From contig JAWKVX010000002.1 of assembly GCA_041397825.1 (NCBI GenBank), positions 248,001 through 312,000 on the forward strand: a DNA stretch of 64,000 nucleotides, read 5' to 3'. The notes beneath the pieces are model-generated. The model searched no databases and was not told the DNA's origin. It saw only the letters and a program-made list of their open reading frames with translations. Of this stretch, positions 37,382 to 46,296 are shown piece after piece (the first letter of the stretch is position 1; every line of letters begins with the position of its first letter). This DNA is from JANNSX01 sp041397825. Its GTDB lineage: Bacteria > Pseudomonadota > Alphaproteobacteria > Rhizobiales > Hyphomicrobiaceae. The translations under genes were made by a program, and so were the position numbers.

Positions 37382-37513
37382 GGCTTGCCTTCCGCTGATT
37401 TCTGATCGGCCGAGCAAATCGCAAGCCGGGACGGGCGGGAACGGGGCAAGTTCAGCCAGATGGTCCGGTTCCGTCCGTCTGGTGACGGTAAATGTCGGTT
37501 GGGGTGCGGTGGC

Positions 37514-38302
37514 TCATCGCCGGGCGCAAAGGGCGTGGATCAGAATCGCTGCCGCCGCCGCCACGTTGAGCGACTGCACGTCGCCGGCACCCGGAATGGT
37601 GACGATCGTCTCGGCGGCGGCGAGTGTCGGTTTGGCAATCCCGTCCTCCTCGTTGCCGAGAACGAGCGCAATGGGACGGCGATCTGGCTCGATACGGTCG
37701 ATCGGCAGGCCGTGCTCGAGCGCGCTCGCAATGATCCGGTAGTGTGGCCGGAGCCGCTGCAGCACCTCGGCGAAGCGATGCGCGCGATAGACCTCGATGA
37801 GCTCCAGCCCACCCTCGGCGACCCGCGCGCTGGCATCCGATGGCATGGCCTGGGCCGGGTGATCGGAGAGCACTAGGCGCCCGATGCCGAAAAACGCGGC
37901 GGTCCGCGCGATTGCGCCGAGATTATGTGGATTGCCGACGCCGTCGAGCATCAGGATCGGCTCGCCCGCTCGCGCCCAGCGCTGCGCCTCGCCGAGGTCG
38001 AGCGGGCGGACCGGCCGGGGCTCGGCGAGCGCGACGATGCCGCCATGCATCGGCGTGCCGGCAATGCGCGCGAGCTCTGCCGCACCGACGACGCGAAACG
38101 GTTTGCGGGATTGGGCGAGCTCGAGGCAGAACGGGTTGGCGGCGCCCTTCATTCCGTCGGTGAGATAAAGCCGCGCCACGGTCTCGGGTGCATGCCGAAA
38201 CAGCGCCGTCACTGCAGCCAAGCCGGCGACGCGGCGGTGCTTGCCCTTCTCGGGCCTATCCGCCGGCCGGTGGCGCGTTGCTCGCGCTTGCGGGCGTCTC
38301 AT
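37514..38302 (-). CDS. SpoU-family RNA 2'-O-methyltransferase
   Basis: 262 residues. The N-terminal substrate domain starts at VAGLAAVTALFRHAPETV. The C-terminal SPOUT domain has motif 1 LDGVGNPHNLGAIARTAAFFG, motif 2 IALVLGNEEDGI, and motif 3 VTIPGAGDVQSLNVAAAAAIL, all typical of TrmH/RlmB enzymes. Basic N-terminus. Which RNA is modified is not clear: RlmB usually has this architecture. Start overlaps the stop of the RlmM-like gene by one base (TGATG). Confidence 0.9.
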   Translation of the reverse strand: MRRPQARATRHRPADRPEKGKHRRVAGLAAVTALFRHAPETVARLYLTDGMKGAANPFCLELAQSRKPFRVVGAAELARIAGTPMHGGIVALAEPRPVRPLDLGEAQRWARAGEPILMLDGVGNPHNLGAIARTAAFFGIGRLVLSDHPAQAMPSDASARVAEGGLELIEVYRAHRFAEVLQRLRPHYRIIASALEHGLPIDRIEPDRRPIALVLGNEEDGIAKPTLAAAETIVTIPGAGDVQSLNVAAAAAILIHALCARR

Positions 38303-39198
38303 CAGAGCTTCACCCAGGTCAGCTCGTGCTTGTTGTGGTGGAGATGCATCAATTGTGATCCGGGAATGGCCTTGAAAGCGGCGACGCTATCGAGATCGGC
38401 CTCGCCTTGGAACTTCACGGTGCAGACGAAGCGACGCGCCAGACCCGTGTCCATCCAGCGTTCTATCAGGCTCAGAAGCCGCTGAGGGTAGCAGATGACG
38501 TCCGAGAACAGCCAGTCGACCGGCCCGATCGCCTGGGGCTCGAGGCCGAAGGCGCTTTCGCGGCGCTCCACCACGCCCGGCATGGCGGCGATCCGGGAAT
38601 CGAGCGGTGCCTTGTCGACGGCCACGACCCGTGCACCGAGGCCGGCGATGACCGAGGTCCAGCCGCCCGGACTGGCACCGAGATCGAGACAGAGGTCTCC
38701 AGGGCCCGGCCTCGTTCCTATCACGGTCAGCGCCTCCCAGAGCTTCAAATAGGCCCGATTGGGCGGCCCCGACCTGTCCTCGACGAATTGCACCTCGCCA
38801 TTCGGGAAGGGGCTCGAGCAGCGTGCGGAGGCGAGCATCAGGTTCGGCTCGAGCAGGGTGAACGAGCCGAGCGGTGCCGAGGGCGCCGGGTCACCGAACG
38901 CCAGCGGCTTGGCGCTGACATGCGGCAGTGCTTCCCGGATCAGCGCCGTCCGACGGTGATGCTGGAAGGCGTAGGGCATCCAATTGCGCTGAATGGCCCG
39001 GAGCTGGCGGGCGGCGTCCTTGATCGAGGCAATTGGCAGGTGGACCGGCTCGAGCCAGGCGTTGGCGGACCAAGCGATCGGACGCGACGGACCTCCGGCG
39101 AGCACCAGTCGGCCATGAACGGTCTGGGCGGTGTCGCCAAGCTCGGCCATGAGCTCGGCGAGAAAGCCGTCGGGTGCGAGATAGGCGGTCTTGACCAA
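38302..39198 (-). CDS. RlmM-like rRNA 2'-O-methyltransferase
   Basis: 298 residues. The FtsJ-type domain contains CLDLGASPGGWTSVIAGLG (SAM-binding), VDWLFSDVICYP (catalytic Asp), CTVKFQGEAD (Lys), and HHNKHELTWVKL at the C-terminus (Glu), giving the K-D-K-E set of FtsJ/RlmM enzymes. RlmM methylates C2498 of 23S rRNA in E. coli; this protein is shorter but contains the N-terminal THUMP-like region in part. One-base overlap with the SpoU gene. Confidence 0.85.
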   Translation of the reverse strand: MVKTAYLAPDGFLAELMAELGDTAQTVHGRLVLAGGPSRPIAWSANAWLEPVHLPIASIKDAARQLRAIQRNWMPYAFQHHRRTALIREALPHVSAKPLAFGDPAPSAPLGSFTLLEPNLMLASARCSSPFPNGEVQFVEDRSGPPNRAYLKLWEALTVIGTRPGPGDLCLDLGASPGGWTSVIAGLGARVVAVDKAPLDSRIAAMPGVVERRESAFGLEPQAIGPVDWLFSDVICYPQRLLSLIERWMDTGLARRFVCTVKFQGEADLDSVAAFKAIPGSQLMHLHHNKHELTWVKL

Positions 39199-39473
39199 GG
39201 TTAATGTCCGTCAGCCGGCAGGCCCAGCAACCCTGGCATGGCGCGAGCGGCAGCATCCCGTCAAGCACGTCGCAGAAAGACGCTGTACCGCGAAGGACAC
39301 TTGCCTCAGGATGCCGGTGTGACAGGCTTTGCCGTCGATTGGTGACATATGCGACATGCAACGCTCCTCGACCGAAGCTTGCGGACCTGCCCCTTCACAA
39401 AACCGTCGGCGCTACCCACTTCATCGGGCGCGGGCGGTTCCCACAGCCGCTGACCGCCTTGACGGAGACCTCC

Positions 39474-40634
39474 ATGATCCATCCGCTGTCGTCGTACCGG
39501 CTGCCTGCCGCGGTCGGCTTTGCTGCCTTGCTCGCCATGTCGGCGGCCGCTCTGCCGGCCAGCGCGCAGACGAGTCCCGGCCTGCAACCGGTAACCGAGG
39601 GCCAGAACCGCATCATCGGCCAGATCGTCGCCGATTTCGGCTCGCGACGCGCGAGCGGGGCAACCGGCGTCGACGTCTACACCATCAATGGCCTCAAGGT
39701 GGCCGATCTCATGGTGCTGTCCGGAACCATCCAGCGCACGCCTGAGAAGAGCCTGTCGTACAGCGTCAAGTTCGACGTCAACAACCCGAAGAACCGCACG
39801 CAAATCGCCAAGGACGTGGCCATTCTGCGCGGCGAGAGCATCATCGACGACAGCGGTCGCTATCTGCCGGCCAACGGCAAGCTCCGCATCGACATCGTCA
39901 AGGGCCAGAAATCGTCCTCGGGTTTCGCCGGCGTGCTCAAGGGCCGCGAGGTGACGCGCTGGTGGGAGCTCAAGGAGCAGCTCGCCAAGGCGCAGAAACA
40001 GGTGACGAAGGCTTATTCGCGCGTCGTCGACGGCAAGACGATCACCATCCAGGTGAAGAACCCCGATCCGCTCGGCTTCGACGGCCTTGTGCTGGCGCAG
40101 GGGCCGTTCAGCTATCTGCCCGAGACGACCGTTCGCGGTAGCCTCGACTACGACTACGAGCTCGGCAACTGGCTGACCGACAACAACGGCCTCGAGCTTA
40201 CCTACAAGATCGGCGATGCGGCCCAGATCGACAAGGTCACCGGCTCGATCCGTTTCGCCGAGGAGGAGGGCACAGCCCAGGTCGACGGCAAGTCGGTACC
40301 CTTCACCGGCTACTATGATTACAGCCTCCGCTTCAACGAGGACAAGGTGAAGGCCGACGAGGCCTTCTTCGACGGTGAGAACAGCGAAGCCGAGGTCGAT
40401 GCCTTCTTCTCGACCGAGGACCAGACGAAGCCCGGCATCTACGGTCGCGTCTACTTCCAGGATGTCGAGGACAACTGCCGGACCGTCAAGGACGAGGAAG
40501 GCAAGGAGGCCTGTGTCGGTCCGACGCTGTCCGTCATCACCTATGATCTCAAGGCGGTTGGTCTCAACTATGCCCAGCTCGCCAACTGGATGAAGATCGA
40601 GCAGCTCGTGATCGGTCCCTTCACCGACGAGTGA
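39474..40634 (+). CDS. Large secreted beta-rich protein of unknown function
   Basis: 386 residues from ATG 39474, which has GGAG eight bases upstream; a long in-frame extension to 39204 is not likely to be translated. Signal peptide ends PASA. The mature protein is beta-rich throughout (repeated motifs like YSVKFDVNNPKN, GSLDYDYELGNWL, GYYDYSLRFNEDKV), reminiscent of outer-membrane-associated or periplasmic beta-solenoid proteins, but I cannot assign a family. Two late cysteines (DNCRTV, EACVG) may be bonded. Followed by a terminator. Confidence 0.7.
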   Translation: MIHPLSSYRLPAAVGFAALLAMSAAALPASAQTSPGLQPVTEGQNRIIGQIVADFGSRRASGATGVDVYTINGLKVADLMVLSGTIQRTPEKSLSYSVKFDVNNPKNRTQIAKDVAILRGESIIDDSGRYLPANGKLRIDIVKGQKSSSGFAGVLKGREVTRWWELKEQLAKAQKQVTKAYSRVVDGKTITIQVKNPDPLGFDGLVLAQGPFSYLPETTVRGSLDYDYELGNWLTDNNGLELTYKIGDAAQIDKVTGSIRFAEEEGTAQVDGKSVPFTGYYDYSLRFNEDKVKADEAFFDGENSEAEVDAFFSTEDQTKPGIYGRVYFQDVEDNCRTVKDEEGKEACVGPTLSVITYDLKAVGLNYAQLANWMKIEQLVIGPFTDE

Positions 40635-40654
40635 GGCATCGCCACGGTCGATCG

Positions 40655-40693
40655 GGGCTTCGGCGTCGCGGGATGCCGGAGCCCTTTTGCTTT
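40655..40693 (+). terminator. Intrinsic terminator after the secreted unknown
   Basis: GGGCTTCGGC, a ten-base loop, GCCGGAGCCC, then TTTTGCTTT. Ten base pairs including one G-U. Twenty bases past the stop and clearly oriented on the plus strand. Confidence 0.78.
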
Positions 40694-40721
40694 ATGGTCG
40701 CGGCCTCTCTATGCCTCTGCC

Positions 40722-41960
40722 ATGACCGATCGCGATCTGAAGCGGAGTATTGCCATCGTCGGTGCGGGCCCGGCGGGCCTCATGGCGGCCGATGTGCTGG
40801 CCTCGGCCGGTCATCACGTCACGATCTACGACCGCATGCCCGCGCCGGGCCGCAAGCTGCTGATGGCCGGACGAGGCGGCTTGAACCTCACCCACTCGGA
40901 GCCGATCGAAACATTCATCACGCGCTATGGTCCGGCGGCCGATTGGCTCGCTCCCATCATTCGTGCCTTCCCGCCTGATGCGGTGAAAGCTTGGGCCGAC
41001 GGGCTCGGTGCCGAGACCTTCACCGGTTCGAGCGGACGGGTGTTTCCGAAGGCCCTCAAGGCATCACCGCTGCTCCGGGCCTGGCTCGTCCGGCTCGGCG
41101 AGCTCGGTGTCGGGCTGCGGCTTCGACATCGCTGGCTCGGCATCGAGTCCGGCGGTGCGCTGACCTTCGAGACGCCGGCTGGCACGGTCTCCGTCGCCAC
41201 AGACGCAACGGTGTTGGCCCTCGGCGGCGCCAGCTGGCCGCGGCTCGGCTCAGATGCGAGCTTTGTCACGATCCTCGCCCGCGAGGGTATCGATATCACG
41301 CCCCTCCTGCCCGCCAATATGGGATTTGAGGCGGCTTGGTCGGAGCCATTTCGCAATCGCTTCGCCGGCCAGCCGCTGAAGCGCGTTCGGGTAAGCGATG
41401 GCGAGGTCTCGGTGATGGGCGAGGCGATGATCGTGGCCGCCGGCATCGAGGGCGGCGCCATCTACGCGCTTTCGGAGCGGTTGCGAGACCGCATCGCGCG
41501 CGACGGCACGGCAGAGATCGAGATCGACCTCCGTCCGGATCTCGAGACCGATGCCCTGGCCGGCCGCTTGTCTAAGGCCCGCGCCAAGGAAAGCCTCGCC
41601 AACCGGCTTCGGAAGGCTGCCGGAATGTCGCCCGTTGCCATCGGGCTGCTGCGCGAGGGTGTCGGTATGAATTTGCCGGGTGACCCGATTTTGCTTGCGG
41701 CCGCCATCAAGGCTGTCCCAATCGGCCTGGCGTCCTCGTTTGGCATCGCGCGCGCCATCTCGTCGGCCGGCGGGGTACGCCTTGACGAGGTCGATGGAGG
41801 GTTGATGTTGCACAAGCGGCCCGGCGTCTTCCTCGCCGGCGAGATGCTGGACTGGTCGGCGCCGACCGGCGGCTATCTTCTCCAGGCCAGCCTGTCGACC
41901 GGCGTCGCCGCCGCGAAGGGGGCCATGGCGTGGCTTGGGGAGCACCCGGGAACGGGCTAA
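40722..41960 (+). CDS. HI0933-like flavoprotein (TIGR03862-type)
   Basis: 412 residues. FAD motif IAIVGAGPAGLMAADVLASAG at the N-terminus (residues 10-30), then GRKLLMAGRGGLNLTHSE, which is characteristic of the BaiN/HI0933 group, and a C-terminal PGVFLAGEMLDWSAPTGGYLLQ motif. Relatives are poorly characterised oxidoreductases; BaiN acts on bile-acid intermediates. The biological role here is unknown. Confidence 0.88.
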   Translation: MTDRDLKRSIAIVGAGPAGLMAADVLASAGHHVTIYDRMPAPGRKLLMAGRGGLNLTHSEPIETFITRYGPAADWLAPIIRAFPPDAVKAWADGLGAETFTGSSGRVFPKALKASPLLRAWLVRLGELGVGLRLRHRWLGIESGGALTFETPAGTVSVATDATVLALGGASWPRLGSDASFVTILAREGIDITPLLPANMGFEAAWSEPFRNRFAGQPLKRVRVSDGEVSVMGEAMIVAAGIEGGAIYALSERLRDRIARDGTAEIEIDLRPDLETDALAGRLSKARAKESLANRLRKAAGMSPVAIGLLREGVGMNLPGDPILLAAAIKAVPIGLASSFGIARAISSAGGVRLDEVDGGLMLHKRPGVFLAGEMLDWSAPTGGYLLQASLSTGVAAAKGAMAWLGEHPGTG

Positions 41961-41996
41961 CATCTGCGAACCAGTGCGACAGCATGGAGGCCGCGC

Positions 41997-42818
41997 ATGA
42001 TCGCCGATGGAGGCCTGAAGGCGGGTGACATCGAGTCCGCCGCCCGGATCATCGCCGACCTGAGGCTCCGGCGAAAGGGATCGGAAGGGGCGATCGACGG
42101 CTTGTCGGACGCCTGCCGGCCGCGAACACTCGATCAGGCCTACGCGATCCAGGAACGGGCGCGGCCCTTGATCGGCGAGGGGCTCGGACCGGCGGCCGGA
42201 TACAAGGTCGGCGCTACCGCGAAGGTGATGCAGGAGCGTCTCGGCATTCACTTCCCCTGCGCCGGAACGCTGTTTCGTGATCGCATCTATGACAGTGGTG
42301 CAACGATCCGCCGGGCCGACTACCGTCATCTCGGGGTCGAGTGCGAGATCGGCGTGCGTGTGGGCCGGGCGCTGCCGGGCCGGCCGGGCGGCTATGACCG
42401 CGATAGCGTGCACCCGGCCATCGCGGCGGTATTCGTGTCGATCGAGATCGTCGAACACCGCTTCACGGATGTCCGCGCCGTCGGTGCCGAGACGCATGTG
42501 GCGGACGACTTCTATTCGGCGGGCGCCGTGCTGGGGCCCGAGCACCCACTCCCAGCACTCGATCTGACCGGCAGCGCACCCGGAGAGATCCGGGTCGATG
42601 GTGCGCTCGCCTTTGCCGGGCATGTCCGCGATATTCTCGGGCATCCGTTGATCTCACTCGCATGGCTCGCCAATCATCTCGTGGCCCGCGGCACACCGCT
42701 CCAGGCCGGCGACATCGTCACGCTCGGCTCGATCTCGCCGGGCACGCACATTCCAGAACCGGCCATGGTGGAAGCGCGGTTCGAAGGGCTCGGAAGCGCC
42801 ATCGTCGACATCGTTTGA
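41997..42818 (+). CDS. 2-keto-4-pentenoate hydratase-like protein
   Basis: 273 residues of the fumarylacetoacetate-hydrolase fold family. Visible: DQAYAIQERARPLIGEG, AAGYKVGATAKVMQERLG, HLGVECEIGVRVGRALPG with the metal-binding E-x-E, and AWLANHLVARGTPLQAGDIVTLGSI at the C-terminus. Hydrates 2-hydroxypenta-2,4-dienoate-type compounds in aromatic degradation. No other meta-cleavage genes are nearby, so it may act in another pathway. Confidence 0.85.
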   Translation: MIADGGLKAGDIESAARIIADLRLRRKGSEGAIDGLSDACRPRTLDQAYAIQERARPLIGEGLGPAAGYKVGATAKVMQERLGIHFPCAGTLFRDRIYDSGATIRRADYRHLGVECEIGVRVGRALPGRPGGYDRDSVHPAIAAVFVSIEIVEHRFTDVRAVGAETHVADDFYSAGAVLGPEHPLPALDLTGSAPGEIRVDGALAFAGHVRDILGHPLISLAWLANHLVARGTPLQAGDIVTLGSISPGTHIPEPAMVEARFEGLGSAIVDIV

Positions 42819-43004
42819 TCCGGCGCTGTTGCCGGCCTCTCGTGCCCAAGCGGCGCGAATGGCTGATCAGTCCTACCTGCATGGCGCCTCGTCCGATCTC
42901 GCTTGGCGCCTCGCCCCGATCCGCATTACTCGTCGGTTGCCATCGCCGGTCCAACGGCGATAGTGAAACCAGACCAGTGGGATAGCATCGAAGGGAACGG
43001 TCAT

Positions 43005-44225
43005 ATGGCAACGGACGGCATCACGCCGCGCGAGTTTGCATCGCGCCGCCGGGCGGCACTCAAGGCGGCGGCGGAGCGGGGATTGAAGGGACTTCTGGTC
43101 TGGTCGCGTGGCGGCAACAGCGTCGAAGCCTACGGGCACGTCTACTACTTCACGAACTTTCACTCGCTCTTCCCGATCGTCGCCGGTGACGGACCCTGGG
43201 TCAGCCGTGGCCATGCTGCGCTCATTCTGCCGGTCGACGGCGATCCGATCCTCGTCACCGACTACCTCGACGACCCCGAGAACCGCATCGCCGTAAAGGA
43301 TGTGCGGGTGTCCCTCGACGTTGCCGAGGCGGCGGTGGAGGCCATGCGGGAACGCGGGCTGCTCAAGGCAAAGGTCGGTCTGGCGGGCCGCGACTCGCTG
43401 CTTCACAGCGCCTACGAGCGCATGGAGAAGGTCGCGGGCAGGAAGCTCGATTTCAGACCGGCCGACGACATCGTCGATCAACTGCGGTGGGTGAAGAGCG
43501 AGGCCGAGCTGGCGCTGATGCGCAATGCGGCCGCCGTCGGCGTCAAGTGGATGAAGGCGTCGATGAACGCCATTGCCGAGGGGCGCACCGAGGCCGAAGT
43601 GGTCGGCGAGGGCATGCGCGTGCTCTGCGCCAACGGTGGCGTGCAGCAGGACGTGGCGATCTCGAGTGGTCCCAATGCCGGCAACTATTTCGGCTCCTCG
43701 GGCGTGCCTCACTGGAACTCCAAGCGGAAGCTCAAGAAAGGCGATCTGGTGCACTGCGACCAATGGGGACCGGTCGACGGCTACTATACGGATTTCGCGC
43801 GCTCGACCGTGGTCGGCGGCAAGCCGACGGCCGGCCAGCGCGAGTTGCTCGAAGGATCGGCCGGCGTCGTGCACCACATCATTGCGGGTGCCAAGCCGGG
43901 CATGACATTCGGAGACCTCTGGCTCCTCGGGGCCAAATGGCTGGCGGACAACGACCTTCCCTCACCGCTCGGCAAGCCCGAGCAGGGCGGCAACGCTTTC
44001 AGTCTGCAATTCCCCTGCTACGGCCACAGCATCGGCCTCGGGATCGACGGACCCTGGCTCGTCAAGGCCGCAAAAGAGCCGCTCAAGGAGAACATGGTGC
44101 TCGGCATCGAGGCCCTGGTCGGGCGCGCCAAGGTGGGAGCGGCGAATTTCGAGCAGGACGTGATCATCAAGAAGCAGGGCAACGAGATCCTGACGGCCCC
44201 CTGTCCGACCAAGTGGTGGGATTGA
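43005..44225 (+). CDS. M24-family (creatinase/Xaa-Pro aminopeptidase-like) protein
   Basis: 406 residues. The N-terminal creatinase-like domain is followed by the M24 pita-bread domain. All five metal ligands are visible: two aspartates in CDQWGPVDGYYTDFARS, histidine in CYGHSIGLGIDGPW, and glutamates in NMVLGIEALVG and AANFEQDVI. So it should be a metal-dependent hydrolase; substrate could be an X-Pro peptide or a small amidino compound. Start at ATG 43005 is 30-odd codons into the open frame. A hairpin follows the stop. Confidence 0.88.
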   Translation: MATDGITPREFASRRRAALKAAAERGLKGLLVWSRGGNSVEAYGHVYYFTNFHSLFPIVAGDGPWVSRGHAALILPVDGDPILVTDYLDDPENRIAVKDVRVSLDVAEAAVEAMRERGLLKAKVGLAGRDSLLHSAYERMEKVAGRKLDFRPADDIVDQLRWVKSEAELALMRNAAAVGVKWMKASMNAIAEGRTEAEVVGEGMRVLCANGGVQQDVAISSGPNAGNYFGSSGVPHWNSKRKLKKGDLVHCDQWGPVDGYYTDFARSTVVGGKPTAGQRELLEGSAGVVHHIIAGAKPGMTFGDLWLLGAKWLADNDLPSPLGKPEQGGNAFSLQFPCYGHSIGLGIDGPWLVKAAKEPLKENMVLGIEALVGRAKVGAANFEQDVIIKKQGNEILTAPCPTKWWD

Positions 44226-44531
44226 CCCCGCGACGACCGGAGCCCCGGGGGAAGCCTCGGGGCTCCGATAGCGCGGAGCGCCCAAAGCCTGGACAGCCGC
44301 TATCCGACGGCACGAAACATGCTATTGAGAGGAACTGGCAGAAACAGCCCGGAGCCTCACGTCGGGTCAACCGGGTCGTAGTTTCGCCATACGGATTAAT
44401 CAGTTGGCGCATTCGCTCGATATCGGGCGACGGCAAGGGAGTTCCCTTGCCCCCGAACCTCGGCTAGGCTCGGCCGGCCAGGGGGCTGGAAGGCGGGTAG
44501 CGTGGGATTTCGGCGGTAAGGAGTGCCCCAT
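44226..44531. other. 306-base gap with one hairpin
   Basis: Immediately after the M24 stop lies GGAGCCCCG (44239-44247), a ten-base loop, CGGGGCTCC (44258-44266), a perfect nine-base stem without a T-run. The remaining 265 bases contain no coding frame I can support and no obvious promoter. The AAGGAG of the next gene is at 44518-44523. Confidence 0.55.
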
Positions 44532-46193
44532 ATGAGCAAGGTCGAGGAATTCGGTGTCTCCCTGCCGAACAGCCGGAGCGCGCATCGCGGTTTTGATCTG
44601 AGCAGCGCGGCGCTCGATGTCACCGATGTCGAGGCGCCGGTCTATCCGATCAGCGCCGGCGTCGCCAAGCGAACGACCATGGCCTTTCGGCCGGCCTACC
44701 TCAACGAGGACGAGGTCGTACTCGCCTGTTGCCACCACGCCCACGAGGTGGCCCGCGCCCACGGCGCCAAGGAGGTCATGCTCGAGCATCTGGTGCATGC
44801 GCTGGCCCGGGTGCTGCCGGCGGCTTCGGTGCTGGAGGATCGCGGCATCCATGTCGAGGCTCTGAGGCGCGAGAGCGCGGCCGTGCTGGCGAGTGAGATT
44901 CCGGTCGACAACACCGTGCAGATCGGCCAGCTCAAGGCATCCCGGGATTTCAACACGGTCATGTATCTCGCCGCCGCCGGTGCCAGCCACCGCGAGGAGA
45001 AAGCGACCGGCGTTCGCGACGTGCTCGACGCATTGCTCAAATACGATCCCCGCGCACGTGCCGTCCGTCTCATCCGCAAGCATGGCTCCGGCGATCTCGA
45101 CGAGGCGCCGGACCCGATGAACGAGATGCGCTCCGCCATGGAGCGCTACACCTCGGAGATGCGCGAGGTCCGCCTGCTCGCGGCCGACATCAAGACCGGA
45201 CAGGCGAGCCAGGGCATTGCCGTGCAGAATGCCATCGATCTGCGGCTCAGCCAGCTCGAGCGCGCCGTCTCGGCGCTCGTCGGCGATACCTCTTTTTCCA
45301 ACGATCGCCTGACTGTCGCCGACCGGGTCCGCTCGATCGCGGACATGGTGACGGCGCAGCGCACCGACATCGCCGCCGTGCAGCGCCTGTTGAACGAGGG
45401 GCTGCCGGCGCAGACAGCCGGCACTCAGATCACGACCGCCCTCGACGATCGGATCGCCGCGTTGAAGACCCTCGATTTCGGCCTGGTCGATCGCTTCAAG
45501 GCCTTCGAGAAGCTGCTCGAGACACAATTCACCACCATGGCGAGCAAGATCAACCAGGTGAGCGAGCGTCTGACGCTGGTCGAGGACCTGATGACGGGCG
45601 ACCCACTCGACAGTTCGAGTGTGCACTCGGTGCTCGATGAGCACGTCAAGGTGGTGCAGAAGAACATGGATGCGCAGCGGCTCGACATGCAGCGCGTCGA
45701 GGCGCTCGTCGCCGACCGCATGAAAAGTGTCGAACGTCTCCTGGAGACACAGACCCGGACGCTCGTCGAGCGGGTCGGCGGTATTCAGCTCGCGGCTGGC
45801 GGCGGCTACGATCCGGAGACGATCGAGCGCATTCGCATGTTCGAGGAGCTGCTCGCCGGCCAGGGCGACAGCGTCTCGAGCATACATCAAACTCTGGACA
45901 GCGAGCTCGAGCAGATCCGCAAGGCGCTCGTTGCTCTCGGTCACGCCCAGCAGACGCTGTCGACCGCGATCGACGAATGGCGCCTCAATAACTCGGGCGA
46001 TCTGAGCGTCATCTCGAACCGGCTGGCGACGATCGAGAAGGCGAGCGCGCAATTGACGGCGCCGGCCACGCCGGTGGTCGTGCAGGCTCCGCCCATCACC
46101 GGCAATGCCAACGCCGTCCAGACGGGTCTTGCAGCCTCGGGCCTGCTCGACAAGGTCGATCGCACGCTGCGCAACCGTTACAAGGCTCAGTAA
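44532..46193 (+). CDS. Clp N-domain-like head fused to a long coiled coil, unknown
   Basis: 553 residues from ATG 44532, supported by AAGGAG eight bases upstream (GTG 44523 is less good). Residues about 55-180 read as two helical repeats of a Clp_N domain (VVLACCHHAHEVARAHGAKEV..EHLVHAL, then NTVMYLAAAGASHREEKATGVRDVLDALL). No AAA+ ATPase follows. Instead residues about 195-500 are helical with long heptad stretches (ISNRLATIEKAS, RVEALVADRMKSVERLLETQ). No membrane segment is visible. Genes downstream encode PBP1A. The domain head suggests binding to a partner, as ClpN does with adaptors; the coiled coil suggests a scaffold. Confidence 0.75.
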   Translation: MSKVEEFGVSLPNSRSAHRGFDLSSAALDVTDVEAPVYPISAGVAKRTTMAFRPAYLNEDEVVLACCHHAHEVARAHGAKEVMLEHLVHALARVLPAASVLEDRGIHVEALRRESAAVLASEIPVDNTVQIGQLKASRDFNTVMYLAAAGASHREEKATGVRDVLDALLKYDPRARAVRLIRKHGSGDLDEAPDPMNEMRSAMERYTSEMREVRLLAADIKTGQASQGIAVQNAIDLRLSQLERAVSALVGDTSFSNDRLTVADRVRSIADMVTAQRTDIAAVQRLLNEGLPAQTAGTQITTALDDRIAALKTLDFGLVDRFKAFEKLLETQFTTMASKINQVSERLTLVEDLMTGDPLDSSSVHSVLDEHVKVVQKNMDAQRLDMQRVEALVADRMKSVERLLETQTRTLVERVGGIQLAAGGGYDPETIERIRMFEELLAGQGDSVSSIHQTLDSELEQIRKALVALGHAQQTLSTAIDEWRLNNSGDLSVISNRLATIEKASAQLTAPATPVVVQAPPITGNANAVQTGLAASGLLDKVDRTLRNRYKAQ

Positions 46194-46296
46194 ACGAGAT
46201 GTGACCGTTTACGGCGCGTTAAGCCTGACCGGGTAGCGTCCACGGCGAGCCGCTGGGTAGGGCGGCGGGTGGCATCTCGGTACGGTCAGTGTTCCC

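Noticed and set aside
41250..42644. 464-codon minus-strand frame
   Set aside because: Runs antisense across two different real genes, the flavoprotein and the hydratase.
44400..46052. 550-codon minus-strand frame
   Set aside because: Antisense to the ClpN-like/coiled-coil gene, low-complexity, no start context.
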